Positions 47,301-54,936 of a stretch of 64,000 nt of DNA are shown piece by piece. Position numbers and translations under genes: made by a program. The stretch lies in contig NZ_WNHB01000015.1 of the NCBI RefSeq assembly GCF_009718825.1, forward strand, positions 1-64,000. Reading direction: 5' to 3'. The notes under the pieces were generated by a model. That model was not told the origin of the DNA and searched no databases. It saw only the letters and a program-made list of their open reading frames with translations. This DNA is from Terrilactibacillus tamarindi (GTDB lineage Bacteria; Bacillota; Bacilli; Bacillales; Sporolactobacillaceae). Within the stretch, counting starts at the first letter, position 1; the number at the start of each line of letters is the position of its first letter.

Positions 47301-47912
47301 AACATAATTACTCGAAGTATCCGTTTCCGCGCTCCCTTTATAAAAAGGATTCGATACCTTAAAATATGTTACATCTGAATAGTAACTATCATAATAGCTC
47401 GCTAATGTTCCAACCCGCATATAAATATAAGGATCATTTTTATAAATTGATTTATCAATCATGGTACCTAAAGTCGCATTGGAGGAATCACTGACGTTAA
47501 ATGTCGATCTACCTAAATATTCCATAGATCCATTATTATTAGTGTAAAATTCGATATATAAGTATGGATCTTTATAATATGTAGTATTCTGATACCCAAG
47601 AAGCACCTTCATTTGATCAGTTGAATACTCAATGGTGGAATTATATGTAATATAATGATTACTTCCATAACTATCATTCAATGTCCCTGCACTTCCTCCA
47701 GGATTTATCAAAGGATAGTCGCTTGGATTATGGTAATCCATCTCCCCCTTTTTTTCTTTTAATGGCACAGTCCTTTGATTTAAGTTTGACTGTAAATTTG
47801 ATTGTTTTGTAGATTTGTAGACTGAATTGCTATTAGCATAAACACCCATTGGAAATGAAAAAATCAATAATGTAGCTAAGAAAATATAGACTATCTTTCT
47901 AATAGTAACCAA
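44325..47912 (-). CDS. Secreted M30-type metallopeptidase with seven Ig-like repeats
   Basis: A 1195-aa exported protein. The N-terminus is a signal peptide (KIVYIFLATLLIFSFPMGVYA, about residues 6-26). HEFQHMINY near residue 425 is a HExxH zinc site, with WMNEGLSMAAE downstream giving the third Glu ligand; this is the M30 hyicolysin pattern. From about residue 620 seven Ig-like domains of about 84 aa follow (each with DTLVSGTAETxAKVTV-like strands and a YAEDASGNKS-like end), up to the C-terminus. No LPXTG anchor is seen. The start is TTG at 47912, 7 nt behind GGGGGAG. It probably degrades proteins outside the cell; substrate unknown. Confidence 0.85.
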   Translation of the reverse strand: MVTIRKIVYIFLATLLIFSFPMGVYANSNSVYKSTKQSNLQSNLNQRTVPLKEKKGEMDYHNPSDYPLINPGGSAGTLNDSYGSNHYITYNSTIEYSTDQMKVLLGYQNTTYYKDPYLYIEFYTNNNGSMEYLGRSTFNVSDSSNATLGTMIDKSIYKNDPYIYMRVGTLASYYDSYYSDVTYFKVSNPFYKGSAETDTSSNYVLVSNESTDGGQSENSGSFEINNNNYAFNKKIDKDAYKLDYIKPFDAKDKSKVRNKNTKSIRSQSVLGDSKDFWVSNLETNTDYQINATLLYSGEKANVWVNNNQLTTQEADILGKEFDDKIHPSDVDNFGNESDVDGNGKVNILCYDIQDGFSGNGGYVAGYFYSGDLYATTHSNQSEIFYIDTNPLMGMTSSKDVSAAYSTLAHEFQHMINYNQKVFVQGHSDMDTWMNEGLSMAAEQIYSGQALDDRIDYYNYDSSIAAGHSLLYWDYSGDTLANYSLSYLFMQYLKIQSGQGNRFFRDLINDPNSDYVAIEDLIKKYIDPTLTFGKFMTDFRAALLLKQNSGLYGFKGDQAFNQLKARLYSGTSTQLRGGGAYVKSINSPDDFTIPADKGPNVTYTLLSTNQDNPDTPVPNKPNVNPVGDSDTVVTGTADANDKITVSINGSEIGSSSADGDGYFHVSIPSQSAGTVLNVYAEDASGNKSEGASVQVSDKTGPSKPTVNSVSDQDTLVSGTAETDAKVTVKNGSNVLGSSTADQHGAFKVTIAKQKAGSTLTVYAEDASRNKSEEASVQVSDKTAPSKPTVNSVSDRDTLVSGTTEAGAKVTVKNGSNNLGSSTADEHGAFKVTIAKQKAGSTLTVYAEDASGNKSEEASVQVIDKTAPTKPTVYRFGNKDTYLSGKTEAYGKITVKVGNKVIGSAKADSKGSYKVKVAKQKAGVTVAVYVTDTTGNTSSATIIKVVDNTVPSKPTVYSFGDNQTTISGKAEAGSRITIKSGKTVLGYATTSSKGTFTVRIKSKQKAGITLIAYATDKAKNQSSGTSFRVVDKTAPAKPKVYTFADNQTTISGKAESGSRITIKSGKTVLGYVTTSSKGTFTVKIKSKQKAGITLIAYATDKSKNQSLGATFKVADKTAPGIPSVNKITYKSTHVTGKAEKGATVYLYNGSKYLGKATVNSKGTYSIKIKRQKKNSTLKIYAKDKSGNKSKYKYVKVK
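44570..46080 (-). repeat. Tandem repeats encoding the Ig-like domains
   Basis: Roughly 250-bp repeats within the metallopeptidase gene. The copies around 45310-45560 and 45562-45815 are almost identical, as are those around 44590-44810 and 44830-45050. The high DNA identity suggests recent duplication and makes the number of domains likely to vary between strains. Confidence 0.75.
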
Positions 47913-48065
47913 AACTATTCTCCCCCTTCTAAAATCTCCTTTATTTTACTCCAAGCGGGCTATATTCACCATCTATTTTTGCATTATTGAGATACTAATT
48001 TGGTGTTAAATGGAACCATCCTTATCGATAATAGGGAAAAACCAGCTATATAAACCAAGCCAAAC

Positions 48066-48103
48066 AGCCCTACATCACTCCTTCTCTAGAGTGATATAGG
48101 GCT
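48066..48103. terminator. Hairpin behind the SNF2 gene
   Basis: AGCCCTACATCACTC (48066-48080) pairs with GAGTGATATAGGGCT (48089-48103); one mismatch. It probably ends the SNF2 transcript. The T tail on the minus strand is weak. Confidence 0.6.
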
Positions 48104-48121
48104 ATTTAATTCTGGTATTTA

Positions 48122-48179
48122 CAATGTCCTTCTGGCGTGTACTTTGGTGGAAAAATGTCTTTTTGTGGTGCCTGACACC
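48122..48179 (+). repeat. REP-like element H
   Basis: A unit of about 58 bp ending GGTGCCTGACACC, 12 bp beyond the SNF2 stop codon. Confidence 0.85.
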
Positions 48180-48191
48180 GTCGCCTACACC

Positions 48192-51100
48192 CTACAACAT
48201 CAATATCTCCCGAATATCTTCCTCAGTAAGAGAATAAGTTGTCTTTTCCTTAGAATCAATGATTTCCTCAATGAGGTGTCTTTTTTTCTCCTGAAGCTCA
48301 TTCATTTTTTCTTCGATTGTGCCGTGAGCGACCAGTTTAATGACCTGAACGACATTTTCCTGACCCATGCGGTGGGCACGGTCTGCTGCTTGTGATTCAA
48401 CTGCCGGATTCCACCAAGTGTCATATAAAATCACGGTATCGGCACCGGTCAGATTAAGTCCTGTTCCCCCTGCTTTCAAAGAAATGAGGAATAGATCCCG
48501 TTCGCCCTGGTTGAACCGATGACATAGGTTGACTCTTTCTTCAGATGGCGTTTGTCCATCTAGGTAGAAAAAAAGAAGTCCTTCGCTCACGAACTCTCGG
48601 CTGATCAACTCGAGCATTTTAGTAAATTGTGAGAAAATCAACACACGTCTTCCGGCAAGTCTTGCTTCTTTTATGAGCTGTTTTAATTGCTCAAATTTAG
48701 CAGATTTTCCTTTATAGTCCTGCACAAATAAAGCAGGATGACAACAAATCTGACGCAGGCGAGTTAAGCCTGCAAGGATTCTTATTCTGTTCTTCCTCAA
48801 GGTGTCTCTGTCTAGATGTTTCAATGTGTCATGACGTAGTTTCGCTAAGTACGCCGCATATAGCTTTTTCTGATCAGGCAGCAGTTCCACCGACTCCATC
48901 AATTCGATTTTTTTAGGGAGTTCCGCAATAACATCCTTTTTTAATCGTCTGAGTAGGAACGGTCGTATTCGTCGAGTGATCTTCTTCCTAGTGAGTTGAC
49001 TGTACTCTTGTAACCCTTGAAATAATTCAGGAAAGACGACGTGAAAAATAGACCATAACTCTTCAAGTGAATTCTCGACCGGTGTTCCCGTGAGAGCGAA
49101 GCGATGATCAGCTTGGATCTTCTTTACGGCTTTCGCTGTTTTGGTCACCGGGTTTTTAAATGCTTGGGCTTCGTCAAAAAACACGGTATGAAAAATTTGC
49201 TTTTCAAACCAGTGGACATCACTCCGTAACATCGTATAGGAAACAATCACAACATCCTTAGTCATAACAAATTTCTGTACGTGCCTTCGTTTGGCTTTAT
49301 TACCATCCACGATGGCAGCTTGGATGCCAGGTGTAAATTTTTTCAATTCATTCAGCCAGTTATACGTGAGCGATGAGGGACAGACAATAAGAACTGGTCT
49401 TTTCTTTTCACGAATAACGGAAAGCTCGGACAAAATGAACGTGATACTTTGGAGTGTTTTACCAAGCCCCATATCATCAGCAAGAATCCCGCCAAATCCG
49501 AAACTTGAAAGTCTCTTCATCCACTTGTAACCCTGTTTTTGATAGTCCCGTAAAACGCTCTCTAAGCTTTTAGGCACGGTAAATGTCTGATTGTCCGGAT
49601 TATAAATCCCATCTAAAAATTCACGGAACGATTGTTCAAAACTGAAAGCTTGATCGGCTGTGGAGTCCAGAAGCTGAAGACCCTTCGTGATGGGGACCAC
49701 AAATCCACTTTCCAAATCTTCATTCTGAATAGGTGCTGCATTCAGAAACTGTTGAATGTATTCAAATTCCTTGGATTCTAATGACATCAATGAGCCATTA
49801 CGCAAGCGATAATATTTCCGTTTTTCTTCTAAAGCCGATAATACCTCACGGATCTGTTCGTCAGGAATACCATCTAGTTGAAACTTGAATTCCAGCCAGT
49901 TGGTTCTTTCCTTTTGGACCTTCACTTTGATCCGTGGCTGCGAATTTCCTTTGAAAATACGGTTTCTTACTGCCGTCGTGGCATAAATTTGCACCAGATC
50001 TTGAAGCCTTGGAAGTCTGTGATAGAGAAACTCATATTCCAACGCCTCATTTTGCATAAAGTACCCACCATCTGTTTTGGCAAATAAACTTTCCTCCATC
50101 AGTTTTAATATCATCGCTTCTTTTTCTACATCTCTAACTATCAGGCCACTTGAATCCCTATCATGACTTTCAGATGGATTAATTACACTTTTCCCATAAT
50201 TAAATTCCAGACTTGCAAGCAGACGATTCTTTATGCGATCCAAATATAATTTAGCAACGAGCGGTGTCTTCTCAAACTGATCGGAATTGATGTCAGATAA
50301 ATGAACCTCTCCCAACCTTTTCAACCCAGGGAATACTTTTTCCATAAAAAAGGGTATTTGATTTGGAGAAAGGGGGATCTGATAAGTACCAGAAGCCTCC
50401 AGCATTTCTTTTATATCAGAAAGGTATTGACAATCCTCTTTTTTAAGCTGAAAAATTGTCCCATCAATTAAAACGGAATGATAAGAATCAAGCATAAGGA
50501 TCTCATCCAATCCATTGATATCAAGTTGGTAGCCTTTCCCTTTTGTTTTTGAAAGGTTAAATTGTAAAGGGAGCTTTGCATTCGATAAATGAAGACCTTG
50601 ATAGGTTTTCCCATTATGGACCAAGTTCACGTCTGGTGTTTTCGTTAGTAGAGATTTCAACTGTTCCCATGAAGAAGGTGGAATAAGTAAAAAGTCATGA
50701 CCAAGGTCAAATGATTCAGATAAACCATCTAGATAAATTCTTTCATCCTCGATCACCTGAATAAGCTGATGAATAACAGCATCTGTTTCCTTTTGAAAAC
50801 AATGTCGTTCTGGATCATACATGAATGAATCAGACAGGCAACTTGGTTTCCCGTCTTTTACCTGATTCAGAAATTCTCGGATATTGTGCACGTTCGTTTT
50901 ACAAATCTTCATCTTGATGCTTAACATATACTTTTTATTAAAAACAACGGGTTTACATGAAAAAGTTAACGGAAGAACGTCTCGGTTTTCAAAGTGTAAC
51001 TGGTGACCACTTGAACGGATTGGCCGATGTGTGAAAATACGCATGACTCCTTCGGCTAAATTCGGCTCTTCCAGTGAGTGTTCTCCATTTTTCTGCTGCC

Positions 51101-51374
51101 CGCTTATCCATAGTAAAACAGCCGCAATATGCTGACAGTCCTTTTTAACAGAAGCAAGTTTAGGGCAGCTGCAAGTTGTATGCAAGCCCCCATGCCCATC
51201 CGTTTCAACCACCACATGAAAATGTTCTTTACCAACAACAATCGCTTCACAACGATCCGGAGTATACGTCTCACATGTTACCTTATTAGCACGATAAAAA
51301 GAGTCCCCTCTCTTCAAGGAGACCTTTCCGCATCGATCTTCAATTACTTTTTGGTTTAATTTGATATTCAACAT
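48192..51374 (-). CDS. SWIM zinc-finger SNF2-family helicase
   Basis: A 1060-aa SF2 ATPase. A SWIM zinc finger CSCPKLASVKKDCQHIAAVLL-type motif (CxC...CxH, about residues 68-88) opens the protein; a bacterial SNF2-associated region fills the middle. The helicase core starts near residue 620: motif I DDMGLGKTLQS, motif II FFDEAQAFKNP (DEAQ), TGTPVENSLEELWSIF, and in the C-terminal lobe FSQFTKMLELI, KAGGTGLNLTGADTV and HRMGQENVVQVIKLV. This is the YwqA type of Bacillus, thought to act in DNA repair or transcription. ATG 51374 has GGGAG just upstream; 51392 lacks an RBS. Confidence 0.92.
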   Translation of the reverse strand: MLNIKLNQKVIEDRCGKVSLKRGDSFYRANKVTCETYTPDRCEAIVVGKEHFHVVVETDGHGGLHTTCSCPKLASVKKDCQHIAAVLLWISGQQKNGEHSLEEPNLAEGVMRIFTHRPIRSSGHQLHFENRDVLPLTFSCKPVVFNKKYMLSIKMKICKTNVHNIREFLNQVKDGKPSCLSDSFMYDPERHCFQKETDAVIHQLIQVIEDERIYLDGLSESFDLGHDFLLIPPSSWEQLKSLLTKTPDVNLVHNGKTYQGLHLSNAKLPLQFNLSKTKGKGYQLDINGLDEILMLDSYHSVLIDGTIFQLKKEDCQYLSDIKEMLEASGTYQIPLSPNQIPFFMEKVFPGLKRLGEVHLSDINSDQFEKTPLVAKLYLDRIKNRLLASLEFNYGKSVINPSESHDRDSSGLIVRDVEKEAMILKLMEESLFAKTDGGYFMQNEALEYEFLYHRLPRLQDLVQIYATTAVRNRIFKGNSQPRIKVKVQKERTNWLEFKFQLDGIPDEQIREVLSALEEKRKYYRLRNGSLMSLESKEFEYIQQFLNAAPIQNEDLESGFVVPITKGLQLLDSTADQAFSFEQSFREFLDGIYNPDNQTFTVPKSLESVLRDYQKQGYKWMKRLSSFGFGGILADDMGLGKTLQSITFILSELSVIREKKRPVLIVCPSSLTYNWLNELKKFTPGIQAAIVDGNKAKRRHVQKFVMTKDVVIVSYTMLRSDVHWFEKQIFHTVFFDEAQAFKNPVTKTAKAVKKIQADHRFALTGTPVENSLEELWSIFHVVFPELFQGLQEYSQLTRKKITRRIRPFLLRRLKKDVIAELPKKIELMESVELLPDQKKLYAAYLAKLRHDTLKHLDRDTLRKNRIRILAGLTRLRQICCHPALFVQDYKGKSAKFEQLKQLIKEARLAGRRVLIFSQFTKMLELISREFVSEGLLFFYLDGQTPSEERVNLCHRFNQGERDLFLISLKAGGTGLNLTGADTVILYDTWWNPAVESQAADRAHRMGQENVVQVIKLVAHGTIEEKMNELQEKKRHLIEEIIDSKEKTTYSLTEEDIREILML

Positions 51375-51751
51375 GCTTCTCCCGTTTCTCATGGTAAATT
51401 CACTTTTGATATAATGGTCTCAGCAAATCTCTATCTTTATATTATAATCAAAATAAAGGGAAGAACCCAGTCTTATGATGATTTTAATAAATATAACTTA
51501 ACCTAAAACTACTATTCAAGGATCTTACCGGTGATGGGCTGCCAGGATTGTTACTGCTGCGGAAAAAATTGATGACAAGCGACTGCATTAACTTGATGGC
51601 GCAACTCCTTCTGAAAAAATGATCAGTGGTGACAGGATTAAATATACATATGGTTCGACTCTGCCTATATGTGAACGCCAACGCGCGCGGGAGAGCACGC
51701 GTTGCTAATAAAACACAAAAAAATACTATATATTAATCACTTACACTATCT

Positions 51752-51880
51752 GAGGTTTCTTCTTCCCCCACTGATTGAAAGTCTGAATCTATCGGGCTCA
51801 TGTGGGCCGTTATCCCACCTAGGAATGCTCGTTTACACTCATTACCTTAAGGTGAGGTCAAGACTCCCGTTAATGCGGAG
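51752..51880. repeat. Dispersed repeat of about 125 bp, copy 2
   Basis: Matches 23007-23134 in the same orientation, including the perfect core ctaggaatgctcg...cattacctta and the flank ccactgattgaaag. It contains the palindrome ACCTTAAGGT. The function is unknown. Confidence 0.75.
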
Positions 51881-51893
51881 TAAATAAAAATAA

Positions 51894-51927
51894 AGCTGGC
51901 CAAATCATCATTAGTGGCCAACTTTTT
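51894..51927. terminator. Terminator-like hairpin
   Basis: AGCTGGCCA (51894-51902) pairs with TGGCCAACT (51915-51923) and runs into TTTTT on the plus strand. It lies 60 bp beyond the hydroxyacid dehydrogenase stop and may also serve the minus strand. Confidence 0.6.
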
Positions 51928-51989
51928 CCTATTGTGTATTTCTTTCACACTAATCTCCCTGCAATCACACCCATTATACTTTCCGAAGC

Positions 51990-52952
51990 TCAATACCCTT
52001 TCTTAAAATCTACCAAATTAAGGCTAGGTTTCTTGCCTTGAAGATAATCTCTTAAATTCGGTATAAAGATATCTTTTATTACACGCTTCGCATAATGCTC
52101 GGTGGCCCCTGCGGTATGAGGTGTAACAATAACATTCTCCATCTCCCAAAGTGGGCTTTCTTCAGGTAATGGTTCAGTTTCAAAAACATCAAGTCCGGCC
52201 CCTGCTATTTCCTTCTGTTGTAAAGCTTTGATTAAGTCTTCTTCCTGAACAATCGGACCGCGGCCAATATTAATTAAGAAGGCACTTTTTTTCATTTGAC
52301 GGAATTCCTTGGCTGCAAACATATGCTTTGTCGCCTCTGTTAGTGGTAGTGTGATAACAACAAAATCACATTGAGGAAGCACGTCGGCTAATTGATCAGA
52401 TTTATACATTTTGTCTACAAAATCCGTCGGTTTACCAGAATGACGAACCCCAAGCACCTTCATGCCGAACGCTTTTGCAATTTTTGCGGTTTCAAGCCCA
52501 ATAGCTCCGACACCAATAATGCCGATCGTCTTCTCATGGATTTCCAGCTTAAGATCCGATTCATCCCACCGCTTTTCTTTTTGCTGACGAACATACGTAT
52601 GAATTTTCCGTGTTAATCCGAGCAGATGGGCAAAGATCGTCTCGGAAATCGGATAAGTATGTACCCCATTGGCACTTGTTAGTGAAACATCTTTTTTCTG
52701 AAGAGCTTGAAGAGGAAGATCATTCACCCCAGCACTCCATGTTTGCACCCATTTGAGGTTTGTATTTTGTTCAAGAAGGATCGGCTCAATGGCTTTTTTC
52801 CAATGAAGCACAATTTCTGCTTTCTTAAGTTGCTCCTCCATCTTTTCCGGATCTTCTCCTGCTACAATCTCCCAATCAGAGGCTACTTCTTTAATATCAT
52901 TTAAGTACGTTTCATCAAGATCACGATTGATCACTAATGTTCTTTTTGACAT
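51990..52952 (-). CDS. D-2-hydroxyacid dehydrogenase
   Basis: A 320-aa NAD-binding dehydrogenase. The Rossmann motif is GIIGVGAIGLETAK (about residue 145); the catalytic Arg is in NIGRGPIVQEEDL, the Glu in DVFETEPLPEE and the His in TPHTAGATEHY. It is more like the hydroxypyruvate/glyoxylate reductase branch than like the operon enzyme at 7586-8551, and resembles many stand-alone Bacillus proteins. It appears monocistronic. Its RBS (AAGGGGAACTT) is good. The physiological substrate is not known. Confidence 0.88.
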   Translation of the reverse strand: MSKRTLVINRDLDETYLNDIKEVASDWEIVAGEDPEKMEEQLKKAEIVLHWKKAIEPILLEQNTNLKWVQTWSAGVNDLPLQALQKKDVSLTSANGVHTYPISETIFAHLLGLTRKIHTYVRQQKEKRWDESDLKLEIHEKTIGIIGVGAIGLETAKIAKAFGMKVLGVRHSGKPTDFVDKMYKSDQLADVLPQCDFVVITLPLTEATKHMFAAKEFRQMKKSAFLINIGRGPIVQEEDLIKALQQKEIAGAGLDVFETEPLPEESPLWEMENVIVTPHTAGATEHYAKRVIKDIFIPNLRDYLQGKKPSLNLVDFKKGY

Positions 52953-53239
52953 AAGTTCCCCTTTCTTCAGCCGTAAAGCGCTGACATTTAATCTATATTT
53001 AATTGTATCATTTACAGAAATATCATACCCGTTTTGGGATTGGATTGAGCATGTAACACCTCTCTTTAGGATTTTAAGATTAATATTAAATGGATTAGGT
53101 GATTTAAATATTTTTGAAAAAAAGATATTTTTTCATTCTTACTTCTACCAAAGCTTTAAATAAAAATATGTAATCACGGTATATCAATTCGATGTCATTT
53201 TAAATTGGTGATTTAAAACTTGAATAAAATCAAAATATC

Positions 53240-53659
53240 TTATTTAATAATGTACCTAACCCCAACACACACCAAATACCCAACCAAAGCACCGAACGTA
53301 TTCAAAATAATATCATCAATATCCGTACAGCGATTGGCCATAAATAACTGAATGCACTCAATTGTAATGGATAATAAACAACCAAACAGGACAACTTTAG
53401 ATAGTTTTAAATGTGGAAATCTCATCGTTAAAAGGAAACCAAACGGGACAAATAATAGAATATTACCAAGGTCATTTACGACGAGGCTTGAGTAAGTTAA
53501 ATCTTGCTTAAAAATCAGAAAAGGATTGAGGTTGATAAATCCTTTACTTACACCGATCCCTAATTCAGAATGAGGAAGGATAGTCATATAGAAAATAAAC
53601 AATATTGAAAAAATAGTTAAGATATTTAAAAACCATCTATTGTTATTCACATTTATCAT
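53240..53659 (-). CDS. VanZ-like membrane protein
   Basis: A 139-aa protein with four membrane segments (about 10-27, 62-80, 88-103 and 118-135). It carries the VanZ-family pattern MTILPHSELG...NLNPF, then NDLGNILLFVPFGFLL, TIECIQLF and DIDDIILNTFGALVGY, the last motif being the most conserved in the family. VanZ raises teicoplanin resistance in enterococci, but most chromosomal relatives have no proven role. It stands alone on the minus strand. Confidence 0.85.
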   Translation of the reverse strand: MINVNNNRWFLNILTIFSILFIFYMTILPHSELGIGVSKGFINLNPFLIFKQDLTYSSLVVNDLGNILLFVPFGFLLTMRFPHLKLSKVVLFGCLLSITIECIQLFMANRCTDIDDIILNTFGALVGYLVCVGVRYIIK

Positions 53660-53759
53660 TTAATCAAACCTTTGTTTAATAGTTTCTTTACATTACTATA
53701 ACATAAGATGGTTGACGATATGATTAGAAAAACATTAATATAGCTATCTCGCCACATGC

Positions 53760-53906
53760 TCTTATTTTAGTAAATACAGGCTTTGACAAATTCAGGTGGT
53801 AGCACCATCCGATACCCGACCATAAATCTCGCTGGAGTTTACAATATGTTTAACAGAACCCACCACGCATCTTAGCAATGCGGACCTAGGTGGAGCATAT
53901 TTTATT
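53760..53906. other. Structured intergenic segment downstream of RAYT copy 2
   Basis: On the plus strand ggtggtagcacc (about 53793) is followed by a stem of CCACC/GGTGG and GCAT/ATGC arms (about 53850-53890) leading into TATTTTATTTT. It could be a decayed leader RNA or a transposon end. T-box hallmarks are incomplete (see rejected items). Confidence 0.3.
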
Positions 53907-54473
53907 TTACATTACTACACTAGATACGCGCTCTCCTACAAACTGAATGTACTTTACTTTTTTCTGGTCAAATGTCCCGTGAAATTGATTAAGCACTGTA
54001 TCTGTACGTAAAAATGGATAGGTTATAAAAACTTCATTTTGATAAGATGAGTAACTACTCCAAGGATAATCTCCAGGTAATTGAACCATATCGGCTCGAA
54101 CAGGATTTAGATGAATATAACGGCTGACTTCCAGCATTCCCATTCCAGAATCGATAATTTTATCAAAGTATCGTTTTTCAAATACGTGACCAGTTAGATG
54201 GTAGCGGGTATTATAATAGTTCGCATATCGCTTATTTATAAGTGACATGATTTTTGAAATGGGGTACTCTTGTGATCTTATTTGAAGGTGAAAATGATTA
54301 TTCATCAAACAGTATGCAGCTAATTCAAAAGGGGTTTTTTCATACACTTTTCTGAGGATATACATGAAGGTAAGAAAATCTCCATTATCTATGAACAGTG
54401 GATCTCTCCGATTACCACGACAGACAACATGATAGAAATATTGCGGTAGCCAAATGCGCTTTTTTCTACCCAT
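53907..54473 (-). CDS. REP-associated tyrosine transposase (RAYT), copy 2
   Basis: A 188-aa Y1_Tnp protein, clearly related to the one at 33170-33733 but well diverged. It has GRKKRIWLPQYFYHVVCRG, the HUH motif in CLMNNHFHLQIRS, the region with the catalytic Tyr (KRYANYYNTRYHLTGHVFEKRY), and YIHLNPVRADMVQLPGDYPWSSY. The ATG follows AAAGGTGAAGCG. The gene appears intact. A REP-like motif with a GC-rich tract lies about 210 bp upstream of its start. Two different RAYT genes within 21 kb suggest a resident REP system. Confidence 0.9.
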   Translation of the reverse strand: MGRKKRIWLPQYFYHVVCRGNRRDPLFIDNGDFLTFMYILRKVYEKTPFELAAYCLMNNHFHLQIRSQEYPISKIMSLINKRYANYYNTRYHLTGHVFEKRYFDKIIDSGMGMLEVSRYIHLNPVRADMVQLPGDYPWSSYSSYQNEVFITYPFLRTDTVLNQFHGTFDQKKVKYIQFVGERVSSVVM

Positions 54474-54689
54474 CGCTTCACCTTTCCTTTATTTTGTTAG
54501 ATTTCATTTGTAAAAAAACACTGTATCTAGAAGAATTTCCCCCTTTCTACATCACTTTGAAGAACTTCATCCTTGTGTTCCCATCAGATTTTCACAACCA
54601 AATGGAACATATGTTCTTATCCTTATATTAGGTAGGATCTATTCTCTTGTCAATATGAAATTTTCGATATAATTCGACAAAATGCGGGT

Positions 54690-54840
54690 GGTGACAGGCA
54701 CCGCCGCACCAAGGCACCCCCACGCACCACCGACACGCCCCCCACAACGGGAACGCAGGAACAACAGGCACACCTCTACACAACAGCACAAGCACCCAGA
54801 CACCCCACCCCACACAACCAAAAAAACCAAAAAAAAGTTA
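54690..54840 (-). repeat. REP-like element I with C-rich low-complexity tract
   Basis: GGTGACAGGCACC (54690-54702) is the REP palindrome in reverse orientation. It is followed by about 130 bp almost without T and poor in G on the plus strand (runs such as ggcacccccacgcaccacc), a sharp contrast with the AT-rich surroundings. It looks like an expansion of the ggcacc unit. It lies just before the PTS promoter. Confidence 0.7.
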
Positions 54841-54877
54841 TGTAAGCGTTGCCAAATTGATTTATTTATCGTATACT
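54841..54877 (+). promoter_or_regulatory. Promoter and cre box of the PTS-hxl operon
   Basis: -35 TTGCCA (54849-54854) and -10 TATACT (54872-54877) with a 17-bp spacer. TGTAAGCGTTGCCA (54841-54854) matches cre at 13 of 14 positions and covers the -35, so CcpA repression is expected. Confidence 0.78.
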
Positions 54878-54892
54878 ATACGTACAAACTAG

Positions 54893-54916
54893 TTTACCGG
54901 TTAACTAAACCGGTTT
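54893..54916. promoter_or_regulatory. Tandem LacI-type operators before PTS IIC
   Basis: AAACCGGTTT (54907-54916) is a perfect palindrome with a central CG, and TTTACCGGTTAA (54893-54904) is a near copy. They lie just behind the promoter and are the natural binding sites of the LacI-type regulator encoded second in the operon. Confidence 0.7.
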
Positions 54917-54936
54917 ATACTAAAGGTGGGATAATC

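Larger units (their letters stand above)
51375..51989. other. Intergenic region with structured GC-rich hairpin
   Basis: About 600 bp without a recognisable gene. It holds the SNF2 promoter region (AT-rich, 51400-51480), an unassigned stretch at 51484-51681 whose frames look like decayed coding sequence, a GC-rich hairpin with CAACGCG (51679-51685) against CGCGTTG (51698-51704), the second copy of a dispersed repeat (51752-51880) and a terminator-like hairpin (51894-51923). Confidence 0.55.

Noticed and set aside
51484-51681. 65-codon minus-strand frame between SNF2 and the dispersed repeat
   Set aside because: No RBS, no family recognised; the plus-strand frames also look like broken coding sequence, so it may be a relic but cannot be assigned.
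52970-52990. Possible cre box upstream of the second hydroxyacid dehydrogenase
   Set aside because: The best match around the agcgct core misses two of the most conserved positions, and so was not called.
53780-53890. T-box-like leader (ggtggtagcacc followed by a terminator-like stem)
   Set aside because: The T-box core should read like TGGNACCGCG; here the bases differ and no Stem I features or downstream plus-strand gene were found.
54682-54936. Extended N-terminus of the PTS IIC protein
   Set aside because: The upstream frame is a proline/threonine/histidine-rich translation of the low-complexity tract and contains the promoter and operators; ATG 54937 has the RBS.
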